Assembly: GCF_004365705.1 (NCBI RefSeq)
Contig: NZ_SOBN01000002.1
Location: 1,736,001 to 1,800,000, forward strand
Reading direction: 5' to 3'
From: Streptomyces sp. 846.5
Lineage (GTDB): Bacteria > Actinomycetota > Actinomycetes > Streptomycetales > Streptomycetaceae
DNA length: 64,000 nt
In this document: positions 52,108-59,555 of the stretch, one piece after another
Layout: every line of letters starts with the position of its first letter
Position numbering within the stretch: position 1 is the stretch's first letter
Position numbers and translations under genes: made by a program
The notes under the pieces: generated by a model
What the model saw: only the letters and a program-made list of their open reading frames with translations
Told to the model about the DNA's origin: nothing
Databases searched by the model: none

Positions 52108-53112
52108 ATGGCGGTACTGGCGGGTGTCGGCTACTCCGGGCCGCCGGCCTGGACGCTGGGCCGGGTGTTCAGTGCCTGGCAGGTCGAGCCGGTGGTGCTG
52201 GCGCTGGTCGTGCTCGGGACCGCGGGCTACCTCCTCGGCGTCGCCCGGATCCGACGTGACGGCGGCACCTGGTCCTTCGGCCGGACCTTCGCCTATCTGC
52301 TGGGCATGGCGCTGTGGGTGTTCACCACCTGCTCCGGGCTCGGCGTGTACGAGAAGGTGCTGTTCACCGACCGCGCGGTGCAGGCGGTGGTGCTGCTGAT
52401 GGTGGTGCCGCTGCTGCTGGCCATGGGCGCGCCGGTGACCGTGCTGGTCGAGGCGGCGCCCGAGCGGCTGCGGGAACGGCTGCGGGCTGCGCTGCGCGGC
52501 CGGGCCGCGCAGGTGCTGATGTTCCCGCTGGTGTCGACGGTGCTGCTGATCGTGCCGCCGTGGCTGCTGTACTTCAGCCCCTGGTACCGGCTGTCGCTGA
52601 CCACCACCGGCTTCAACATCCTCTTCCATGTCGCGTTCGTGCTGTTCGGCCTCGCCTACTTCTGGCCGCGGCTGCAGCTGGACCCGGTGGCCCGGCACTA
52701 CCACCCGCTGTTGGGCATCACCATCACCGTCGCCGAGGTGATCTTCGACGCGGCGCTGGGCTTCATTCTGGTGTTCGGTTCGCAGCTGGTGCTGCCGCAC
52801 TACTGGGAGGCCCTGAACCGGCCCTGGGGCATGTCGGCGCGCACCGACCAGTCCTGGGGCGGGGCGGTGCTGTGGGGGCTCGGCGACATTGCCGGGGTGC
52901 CCTTTCTGGTCGCGCTGATCGTCCGGGTGGTGCGGGAGGAGCGGGTCCGCACCGCCGAGGTGGACGCCCAGCTGGACCAGGAGGCCGAGGTCCGGCAGGA
53001 GCTCCAGCGCAGCGAGGGGGTGCTGGCCGAACCCGAGGACATGATGCGGCCCTGGTGGCTGGACGACCCCAATCTGGCTCACCGGTACGGCCAGCAGGGG
53101 CAGCAGGGGTAG
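52108..53112 (+). CDS. CtaG-type cytochrome c oxidase assembly protein (caa3_CtaG)
   Basis: 334 residues with seven or so membrane segments, starting MAVLAGVGYSGPPAWTLGRVF. Characteristic stretches: LGMALWVFTTCSGLGVYEKVLF, VPLLLAMGAPVTVLVEAAP, NILFHVAFVLFGLAYFWPRL, HPLLGITITVAEVIFDAALG and QSWGGAVLWGLGDIAGVPF. The family assists copper delivery to, or assembly of, caa3-type oxidases. The cytoplasmic tail is polar (RTAEVDAQLDQEAEVRQELQ). Confidence 0.88.
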   Translation: MAVLAGVGYSGPPAWTLGRVFSAWQVEPVVLALVVLGTAGYLLGVARIRRDGGTWSFGRTFAYLLGMALWVFTTCSGLGVYEKVLFTDRAVQAVVLLMVVPLLLAMGAPVTVLVEAAPERLRERLRAALRGRAAQVLMFPLVSTVLLIVPPWLLYFSPWYRLSLTTTGFNILFHVAFVLFGLAYFWPRLQLDPVARHYHPLLGITITVAEVIFDAALGFILVFGSQLVLPHYWEALNRPWGMSARTDQSWGGAVLWGLGDIAGVPFLVALIVRVVREERVRTAEVDAQLDQEAEVRQELQRSEGVLAEPEDMMRPWWLDDPNLAHRYGQQGQQG

Positions 53113-53136
53113 GGCGTTTGGTGCGGACCGTAGGGG

Positions 53137-53232
53137 GCTTGTCGCGCAGTTCCCCGCGCCCCTGGGGTGCTGCAACTGAGCCACCGCGATCCAGTTGCAC
53201 TACCCAGGGGCGCGGGGAACTGCGCGACAAGC
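53137..53232. repeat. Long intergenic hairpin repeat, copy 1 (bidirectional terminator)
   Basis: Perfect 30-bp arms (53137-53166 and 53203-53232) containing GCGCAGTTCCCCGCGCCCCT; inner bases also pair. It lies between convergent ctaG-type and ABC genes. A related copy is at 59432-59528. I recall this sequence as a widespread Streptomyces intergenic repeat. Confidence 0.9.
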
Positions 53233-53245
53233 CAGGCAGAACCGT

Positions 53246-54028
53246 TTAGCGGCGGTCCTTCATGTAAGCCTCGTACTCGGCGACGATCTCCTCGGTGGGA
53301 CCGTCCGCGCGGATCACGCCGGCCTCCAGCCAGATCGTGCGCTCGCAGGTGTCGCGGATGGAGTTGTTGTTGTGCGAGACCAGGAAGACCGTGCCGGCCG
53401 ACTCCCGCAGCTCCTTGATCCGCTGCTCGCTGCGCCGCTGGAAGGCGCTGTCGCCGGTGGACAGGGCCTCGTCGATCAGCAGCACGTCGTGGGTCTTCGC
53501 CGCGGCGATGGAGAACCGCAGCCGGGAGGCCATGCCCGAGGAGTAGGTGCGCATCGGCAGCGAGACGAAGTCGCCGCGCTCGTTGATGCCGGAGAAGTCC
53601 ACGATGTCCTGGTACTTCTCCCGCACGTCCGCGTAGGACATGCCCATCGCCAGACAGCCCAGCACCACGTTCCGCTCACCGGTCAGGTCGTTCATCATCG
53701 CCGCGTTCACGCCCAGCAGCGACGGCTGGCCGTCGGTGTAGATGGCCCCGGACGCGGTGGGCAGCAGTCCGGCCACCGCCGACAGCGTGGTCGACTTGCC
53801 GGAGCCGTTGGAGCCGATCAGACCGATCGCCTCGCCCTTGTACGCGATGAAACTGATCCCGCGCACCGCGTGCACCTCCGAGATCGCGGGGGACGCCTTG
53901 CGGCGCACCATACGCGACAGTGCCGAGGTTGCCGAGCCGCGCCCGGCCCCCGTGCCGTAGATCTTGTAGACGATGTGCACGTCGTCCACGATCACGGTGG
54001 GGATCCGCCCGCGGCCGTCCTCAGCCAC
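53246..54028 (-). CDS. ABC transporter ATPase, polysaccharide/teichoic acid export type
   Basis: 260 residues. Walker A is LIGSNGSGKSTT (about 71), Q-loop near SLLGVNAAMMNDLTGERN, signature YSSGMASRLRFS, Walker B VLLIDEAL and the H-loop VSHNNNSI. The N-terminal AVRGISF and the LTGERN motif are those of TagH/RfbE/KpsT-type exporters. With the TagG-type permease it would move a lipid-linked polymer or glycolipid outwards. It overlaps the permease gene by 8 nt. Confidence 0.9.
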   Translation of the reverse strand: MAEDGRGRIPTVIVDDVHIVYKIYGTGAGRGSATSALSRMVRRKASPAISEVHAVRGISFIAYKGEAIGLIGSNGSGKSTTLSAVAGLLPTASGAIYTDGQPSLLGVNAAMMNDLTGERNVVLGCLAMGMSYADVREKYQDIVDFSGINERGDFVSLPMRTYSSGMASRLRFSIAAAKTHDVLLIDEALSTGDSAFQRRSEQRIKELRESAGTVFLVSHNNNSIRDTCERTIWLEAGVIRADGPTEEIVAEYEAYMKDRR

Positions 54029-54914
54029 GGCCGTACTCCTCCTCCGCCCTCCAGAAGAAGAGGTAGCCGCCGACGCCGACCACCAGCGACCAGGCCACGG
54101 TTGACATCCAGACGTGCGCGGGCAGACTGCTGGCGGACACCGAGTCCATCAGCGCGTAGCGCATCAGGTTGTTGAAGATCAGCGCCGGGTTGGCGTTCAG
54201 TATCACGGCCACCCAGTGCGGGGCGTGCCGGGTGAAGGTGGTGACGCTCCAGAACACGCCCGAGGTGTACATCCAGGTACGCATGATGAAGGGCATCAGC
54301 TGGGCCATGTCCGTGGTCTTGGCGCCGATCCTGGCCATGATCATCGCCAGTCCCGCGTTGAAGACCGACTGGAGGAAGAGGATCGGCAGGACGAGCAGCC
54401 AGCGCAGGGTGAACGGCTCTCCGGTGGCCAGGATGATCACACCCAGGACGCCCATCGAGAAGAGCAGTTCCTGGAGCTGGATCACGGTGAAGGCGATCGG
54501 CAGGCAGGCCCGGGGGAAGTGCAGCGCCCGGATCAGGCCCAGGTTGTCGGCGATCGAACGGGTGCCCGACAGCACCGCCGACTGGGTGAACTGGAAGACG
54601 AAGACCCCGGTGCAGAGGTAGGCGATGAAGTTGGGAATGCCCCGATTGGTCCCGAGCAGCAGGCCGAAGATCAGGTAGTAGACGGCAGCGTTCAGCAGCG
54701 GCGTCACCACCTGCCAGATCTGGCCCAGCCGCGCGGCCGTGTAGGTCGCGGTCAGCCTGGCGGTGGCGAAGGCCACGATGAAATGGCGCCGCCCCCACAG
54801 CCTTCGGGTGTACTCCGCGATCGGGGGGCGTCGCCCGCTGACGGCCAGTCCGTAACGCTCCGCCAGCGCCGCACTGCTCAGCGCCGTGTCGGCGCCGCCG
54901 TGGTACTCAGTCAC
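54021..54914 (-). CDS. ABC transporter permease, polysaccharide/teichoic acid export type
   Basis: 297 residues with six membrane segments of the ABC-2 fold. Motifs: RRLWGRRHFIVAFATARL, LGQIWQVVTPLLNAAVYYLIFG, GVFVFQFTQSAVLSGTRSIADN, NLGLIRALHFPRACLPIA and LNANPALIFNNLMRYALM. It is the usual TagG/Wzm partner of the ATPase. ATG 54914; it lies 154 bp downstream of the glycosyltransferase gene. Confidence 0.9.
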   Translation of the reverse strand: MTEYHGGADTALSSAALAERYGLAVSGRRPPIAEYTRRLWGRRHFIVAFATARLTATYTAARLGQIWQVVTPLLNAAVYYLIFGLLLGTNRGIPNFIAYLCTGVFVFQFTQSAVLSGTRSIADNLGLIRALHFPRACLPIAFTVIQLQELLFSMGVLGVIILATGEPFTLRWLLVLPILFLQSVFNAGLAMIMARIGAKTTDMAQLMPFIMRTWMYTSGVFWSVTTFTRHAPHWVAVILNANPALIFNNLMRYALMDSVSASSLPAHVWMSTVAWSLVVGVGGYLFFWRAEEEYGRG

Positions 54915-55068
54915 CCTCAGACATTCTCACGCGCCCGGGGGCTGGGCAGCACGGACGCAGCAACGAACACCGAATGGCGCAGCAGTGGACACCTCAGGTT
55001 CACCTACCGCCTCGTCAGATGACAGGAACCCCATCAGACGCAGGGGTCCCGCCGTCGGATCACGGGCG

Positions 55069-55962
55069 TCAGATCACCGGCGGCCGTCCCAGTCTGGTCA
55101 TCCGCCAGACCGTGCGCCAGCGGATCGGTCGGCGCGGACCGCAGGGGGTGCGCCAGCCCTCGACGAAGCCGGCGAACCAGGCCCTGAACGCGGGCAGCGA
55201 GGGGCGCCGGGCCAGGGTGAGCAGCAGCCAGACCCCGGTGTACACCGGCACCAGCAGGGCGGGCAGGTTGCGCCGGGCCAGCCAGACCCGGTTGCGGGCG
55301 ATGTTGTGGTTGTAGATCGCGTGCCTGCTGGGCGGGGTCTTCGGGTGGTGCAGCAGGATGTCGGCCCGGTACCGGATGTCCCAACCCGCGTCCAGGGCGC
55401 GCCAGGCCAGGTCGGTCTCCTCGTGGCCGTAGAAGAACTCGCCGGGGAGCTGGCCCGCGGTCGCGAACACCTCGCTGCGGACGGCGCTGGCGCCGCCGAG
55501 GAAGGTGGTGACCTTGGAGGAGTGCATCGGGTCGGCGGCGCGCAGCCTGGGCACGTGCCGGCGCTGGGTCTCGCCGCTCTCCGGGTCGGCGATCCGGAAG
55601 CTGATGATGCCCAGCCGCGGCTCGGCGGCGAAGGCGGCGCGGATCCGCTCGGCGTCGTCGTCCTGCGGCAGCAGCCCGTCGTCGTCGAGGAAGAGCACCA
55701 CGTCGACGTCGGAGCCGTTGCTGCCGAAGGCCTCGATGCCGACGTTGCGTCCGCCGGGGATGCCGAGGTTCTCCGCGGTCTCCACTCCCCGTACGCCCTC
55801 GGGCAGTTCGGGCAGGTCCGCCAGCGGGACGCCGTTGGCGACGACCACGCTCTGCACGGCCGGGCCGCGCTGGGCGGCGACGGAGTCCAGCAGCGCCTTC
55901 AGCTCGACCGGGCGGGTGCCCTGGGTGAGGATCACCGCGCCCAGGCGCAGCGGGGCACTCAT
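55069..55962 (-). CDS. Glycosyltransferase family 2
   Basis: 297 residues, GT-A fold. N-terminal LGAVILTQGTRPVELKALLDS, then DVVLFLDDDGLLPQDD (the DxD-like motif at about 92) and GGASAVRSEVF, FFYGHEETDLAWRALDAG (the ED pair), typical of rhamnosyl- or galactosyl-type GT2 enzymes that work on lipid carriers. It ends with WRMTRLGRPPVI. The stop is 154 bp before the ABC permease; the start overlaps the CDP-alcohol transferase gene by 4 nt. Confidence 0.88.
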   Translation of the reverse strand: MSAPLRLGAVILTQGTRPVELKALLDSVAAQRGPAVQSVVVANGVPLADLPELPEGVRGVETAENLGIPGGRNVGIEAFGSNGSDVDVVLFLDDDGLLPQDDDAERIRAAFAAEPRLGIISFRIADPESGETQRRHVPRLRAADPMHSSKVTTFLGGASAVRSEVFATAGQLPGEFFYGHEETDLAWRALDAGWDIRYRADILLHHPKTPPSRHAIYNHNIARNRVWLARRNLPALLVPVYTGVWLLLTLARRPSLPAFRAWFAGFVEGWRTPCGPRRPIRWRTVWRMTRLGRPPVI

Positions 55963-56801
55963 CTCAGCCTGCTTGACAGCACAATGCTAACCAGGTGCAG
56001 TACCGTCTGGAGCATCGCGATCCCGGCCAGGACCGCGACCGCGAGCCGGGTGAAGAACAGGTCTCCGTGGGCGAAGTCGGCGATCCCGGCGGCCAGCAGC
56101 ACCAGCGAGGCCTCGACCCCGCCGATGAGCCGGTGGAACTTCAGTCCGGCGGCCAGCTTGCGGGCCGTGGCGACGCCGGAGGCGCGCGGGACCGCGGCCG
56201 AGTCCTTGACCGCGGTGAGTCCGCGGCGGATCCGGGCGACGTCCACCAGGTCGGTCTCGGCCTTGATCATGATCGCGCCGAGCGCGGCCAGGGTGCCGAG
56301 GAAGGCCCACATCCAGTTGACGGCGCCGACGTGCTTGAAGAGGTCGGCGGCCCGCAGTCCGGCGCCGGTGAGCAGCGCGGCCTCGGACATGTAGTGGCCG
56401 ACCCGGTCCAGGTAGACCCCGGTGGTGGAGGTCTGCTTGCGCCAGCGGGCCAGCTCGCCGTCGACGCAGTCCAGGCAGAGGTAGGCCTGGATCAGCAGCG
56501 CGGCGAGGACCGCCCCGGCCAGGCCCGGGACGAGCAGCGCGGCGCCGCCCAGGATGCCGGTGAGCATCATCAGCCAGGTCAGCTGGTTGGGGCTGACCGG
56601 CGCGTCGACCAGGTGCCGGGTGATCCGGGACGAGATCTTGCGCATGTAGAGGCGTCCGGCCCAGTGCTCGTCGGAGCGGCGCTGGAGCATCCCCTCGGGG
56701 TGGGCGACGGCGCGGAACTCCGCCAGGGTCGGCTTGCCGCCCTTGGCGGGCTTGCCGTCGCGGTCGCCGTGGTTACGCGGTGGTGCTGACGTGTTTGACA
56801 T
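55959..56801 (-). CDS. CDP-alcohol phosphatidyltransferase family protein
   Basis: 280 residues with about six membrane helices. The family motif D-x2-D-G-x2-A-R-x8-G-x3-D-x3-D is at CLDCVDGELARWR followed by GVYLDRVGH (about 125-150); notably the final Asp is a His here. The N-terminal cytoplasmic part has the repeated ARISPNQ-like region MRKISSRITRHLVDAPVSPNQLTWLM. It would transfer an alcohol phosphate from CDP-X to a second alcohol. Gene overlaps its neighbours by 4 nt and 29 nt. Confidence 0.88.
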   Translation of the reverse strand: MSNTSAPPRNHGDRDGKPAKGGKPTLAEFRAVAHPEGMLQRRSDEHWAGRLYMRKISSRITRHLVDAPVSPNQLTWLMMLTGILGGAALLVPGLAGAVLAALLIQAYLCLDCVDGELARWRKQTSTTGVYLDRVGHYMSEAALLTGAGLRAADLFKHVGAVNWMWAFLGTLAALGAIMIKAETDLVDVARIRRGLTAVKDSAAVPRASGVATARKLAAGLKFHRLIGGVEASLVLLAAGIADFAHGDLFFTRLAVAVLAGIAMLQTVLHLVSIVLSSRLR

Positions 56802-57840
56802 AGTCGGTGTATGCGTCCCGGATGGCAGTGGGGTCGAGGTCGAGGTGCTCCAGGATGGTGAACCGTCCTGGACGTGTCTGCGGAGCGTAGTGCACCGCGG
56901 CGATGAACTCCTCGTCAGTGAAGCCGATCTGGTCGGCCGTCACCGGCAGGTTGTGGCGCGCCAGCACCGTCGCCATCTGCCCGCAGAGGTCGAGATCGCC
57001 GCGCAGGTAGGTGGCGAAGGCGCCGCCGAGGCCGACCTGTTCGCCGTGCTGGGCGGAGCGGGTCGGGTAGAGGATGTCCAGGGCGTGGCTGATCTCGTGA
57101 CAGCCGCCGCTGGCGGGACGGCTGCTGCCGGCCACGTTCATGGAGATGCCGGTGAGCACCAGCGCCTCGGCGAGGGCGCCGAGGAAGTCGTCGTCGTCGA
57201 GGGTGCCCGGGTGGCGCAGCATCATGTTTCCCGAGGTGCGGGCCATGGCGGCGGCCAGGCCGTCGACCGCCTCTCCGGTCTCCCGGTAGGACAGCTCCCA
57301 GTCCGCGATGCAGGAGATGTTGGAGACCGCCTCGCCGACGCCGGCGGCGACGAAGCGCGGCGGGGCCTGCCGGATGACGTCCAGGTCGACGATGATGCCG
57401 ATCGGGCTGGGCACCCCGTAGGAGCCCCGGCCCGCGTCGTTGTCCAGGGTGGACACCGGGGAGCAGATGCCGTCGTGGGCGAGGTTGGTGGCCACGGCGA
57501 CCATCGGCAGGCCGACCCGGGCGGCGGCGTACTTGGCCGCGTCGATGATCTTGCCGCCGCCCAGGCCCACCACCGCGTCGTAGTGGCCGGAGCGCATCTG
57601 CTCGGCCAGCAGCACGGCCGAGTCCAGGGTGCCGCCGGCGACCGGGAACCAGTCGGCGCCGGGCAGCTGCGGTTCGAGCCGCTCGCGCAGGGCGGCGCCG
57701 GAGCCGCCGCTGACGGTGACCGCCAGCCGGCCCGAGGCCGAGATGCGCTGGTCGGCGAGGATCGCGCCGAGGTCGTCCAGGGCCCCCGCCCTGATGTCGA
57801 CGACCAGCGGCGAGGGGATCAGTCGGGTCAGTACCGGCAC
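56773..57840 (-). CDS. sn-Glycerol-1-phosphate dehydrogenase-like, iron-containing ADH family
   Basis: 355 residues. GGGKIIDAAKYAA (NAD site), ATNLAHDGICSPVSTLD (metal Asp), GVGEAVSNI, and GGCHEISHALDILYP and QHGEQVGLGGAFA (metal His) are the signature of G1P dehydrogenase/AraM. It reduces dihydroxyacetone phosphate to sn-glycerol-1-phosphate, the archaeal-type enantiomer. The first codon GTG overlaps the nucleotidyltransferase gene by 13 nt. Its presence in a polymer-export operon suggests G1P units in a surface glycerophospho-polymer or lipid. Confidence 0.82.
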   Translation of the reverse strand: MPVLTRLIPSPLVVDIRAGALDDLGAILADQRISASGRLAVTVSGGSGAALRERLEPQLPGADWFPVAGGTLDSAVLLAEQMRSGHYDAVVGLGGGKIIDAAKYAAARVGLPMVAVATNLAHDGICSPVSTLDNDAGRGSYGVPSPIGIIVDLDVIRQAPPRFVAAGVGEAVSNISCIADWELSYRETGEAVDGLAAAMARTSGNMMLRHPGTLDDDDFLGALAEALVLTGISMNVAGSSRPASGGCHEISHALDILYPTRSAQHGEQVGLGGAFATYLRGDLDLCGQMATVLARHNLPVTADQIGFTDEEFIAAVHYAPQTRPGRFTILEHLDLDPTAIRDAYTDYVKHVSTTA

Positions 57841-58583
57841 GCGATCTCCCGTCCCTTGGCCAGGTCGTCGTGGTTGTCGATCTCGACCCAGGACACCTCG
57901 CCGATGGGCTGCACGTCGACGCGCTGCCCCCGGTTCACGATCTCCTGGTAGCCGTCCTCGTAGTACAGCTGCGGGTCGCGCTCGAAGGTGGCCTGCAGCG
58001 CGGACGCCAGGTCGTCGGCGGCGTGCGGGTTGATCACGGTGAGGCCGATGTACTCGCCGGTGGCGTCGGCCGGGTCCATCAGCTTGGTGATCCGGCGCAC
58101 CCCCGTGGCCGGGTCGACGACGACCTTCATCTCCTCGTCGGCGAGCTTCTTCACGGTGTCCAGCGCCAGCAGGATGCCGGGGGCGCTGCCGGCGGCCGTC
58201 AGCCGCGCGTTGGCGTCCAGCATGGTGCGCTGCACCGAGGCGGGGTGGACGGTGTCGCCGTTGGCCAGCAGCAGGCCCTCGCGGAACAGGTCGCGGGCGC
58301 ACCACAGCGAGTAGGCGTTGTTCCACTCCTCGGCCTTGTCGTTGTCGACCAGGGTGAGCTTCAGACCGTACCTCTGCTCCAGCGCGGCCTTGCGCTCGTA
58401 CACGGCCTCCGCCCGGTAACCGACCACGATGGCGACCTCCTCCATGCCGACCTCGGCGAAGTTGCCCAGGGTCAGGTCGAGGATGGTCCGCTCTCCGTCC
58501 ACCGGCACCAGAGCCTTGGGGAGGGTGTCGGTGTAGGGGCGCAGACGGCGTCCGGCGCCGGCGGCCAAAACGAGGCCGATCAT
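57828..58583 (-). CDS. Nucleotidyltransferase (phosphocholine/sugar cytidylyltransferase-like)
   Basis: 251 residues, starting MIGLVLAAGAGRRLRPYTDT, then LPKALVPVDG (the Lys), VGYRAE, LTLVDNDKAEEWNNAYSLW and LLANGDTVHPASV. The resemblance is to LicC-like phosphocholine cytidylyltransferases; a CTP:glycerol-1-phosphate activity would also fit the neighbours. It activates a phosphorylated alcohol as the CDP-derivative that the CDP-alcohol transferase uses. The ATG has GGAG 8 nt before it; the frame is open upstream to 58826. First gene of the operon. Confidence 0.85.
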   Translation of the reverse strand: MIGLVLAAGAGRRLRPYTDTLPKALVPVDGERTILDLTLGNFAEVGMEEVAIVVGYRAEAVYERKAALEQRYGLKLTLVDNDKAEEWNNAYSLWCARDLFREGLLLANGDTVHPASVQRTMLDANARLTAAGSAPGILLALDTVKKLADEEMKVVVDPATGVRRITKLMDPADATGEYIGLTVINPHAADDLASALQATFERDPQLYYEDGYQEIVNRGQRVDVQPIGEVSWVEIDNHDDLAKGREIACRY

Positions 58584-58825
58584 GGGTTTCTCCGGTCCTA
58601 GGGGGCGTGCGATGGCTCGCCTGGGGGTGGGCGTGCCGTTGCGATCGTAGGCGCTTCCGGACGTCGTACCGAAAACGGCGGTGTCGATCATCATCGCGGA
58701 CGGCAGCACCGGGCGACAAGCTTGGGCCATGTCACCGAGCTCACCTGCCCGGTACGGCAGACTGGTCCTCAGCAATGGGCACGCCTGCCACGCCTGCCGC
58801 TCGACCCACGCCGAAAGGTCCTGCA

Positions 58826-59398
58826 TTGTCGACCACTGAACCGACCACCCTGACCGCGACCGAGATCCTGCTGGAGCTGGTCGACGAGCAGGGACGGACC
58901 ATCGGGACAGCGGAGAAGCACGCCGCCCACCAGGCTCCCGGGCAGTTGCACCGGGCCTTCTCCGTATTCCTGTTCGACACCGAGGGCCGGCTGCTGCTGC
59001 AGCAGCGGGCCCTGGCGAAGTACCACTCCCCCGGTGTCTGGTCGAACACCTGCTGCGGGCACCCCTACCCCGGCGAGACCCCGTTCGCGGCCGCGGCCCG
59101 GCGCACCGCGGAGGAGCTCGGCGCCGCGCCGGTGCGGCTGCAGCAGGCCGGGACGGTGAGCTACGACCACCCGGACCTGGCGACCGGCCTGGTCGAGAAG
59201 GAGTACAACCACCTGTTCGTGGGGATCGCGGCGGCCGAACAGCACCCCGCCCCGGACGAGGTCGCCGCGGTGCGACTGGTCACCCCGGCGGAGCTGGCGG
59301 CCCTGCGGGCGCAGAAGCCGTTCTCGGTGTGGTTCGGCACCGTGCTGGACGCTGCGCTGCCCGCGGTGCGGGAGCTGCTGCCGGGGGCGGGCTGGTAG
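58826..59398 (+). CDS. idi: Isopentenyl-diphosphate delta-isomerase (type I)
   Basis: 190 residues of the Nudix-related family: GQLHRAFSVFLFDTEGRLLLQQRA, VWSNTCCGHPYPGE (catalytic Cys), RRTAEELG (Nudix Glu helix) and EKEYNHLFVG (catalytic Glu). It interconverts IPP and DMAPP. The start is uncertain: I chose TTG 58826, which has AAAGG 7 nt upstream; ATG 58775 is an alternative without ribosome site. It is divergent from the envelope operon. The 242 bp between (58584-58825) show no further gene. Confidence 0.9.
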   Translation: MSTTEPTTLTATEILLELVDEQGRTIGTAEKHAAHQAPGQLHRAFSVFLFDTEGRLLLQQRALAKYHSPGVWSNTCCGHPYPGETPFAAAARRTAEELGAAPVRLQQAGTVSYDHPDLATGLVEKEYNHLFVGIAAAEQHPAPDEVAAVRLVTPAELAALRAQKPFSVWFGTVLDAALPAVRELLPGAGW

Positions 59399-59431
59399 TC
59401 CCCTGGGAGTTTTCTGGTGCGGACCGTACAT

Positions 59432-59528
59432 GGCTGGTCGCGCAGTTCCCCGCGCCCCTGGGTAGGTGCAACTTCCCGCAGTGGGCACGTTGCACTATCC
59501 AGGGGCGCGAGGAACTGCGCGACCAGCC
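59432..59528. repeat. Long intergenic hairpin repeat, copy 2 (bidirectional terminator)
   Basis: Second copy of the repeat at 53137-53232; about 40-bp arms with two or three mismatches, sharing GCGCAGTTCCCCGCGCCCCT and the preceding GGTGCGGACCGTA. It sits between convergent idi and GH35 genes. Confidence 0.9.
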
Positions 59529-59555
59529 CGGCACACGCCGCTGCCGAGATCCTGC

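Noticed and set aside
53137..53232. Possible structured RNA or attachment site instead of terminator
   Set aside because: A simple long hairpin between convergent genes with a second copy at an equivalent place fits a terminator-type repeat better; no RNA family motif was seen.
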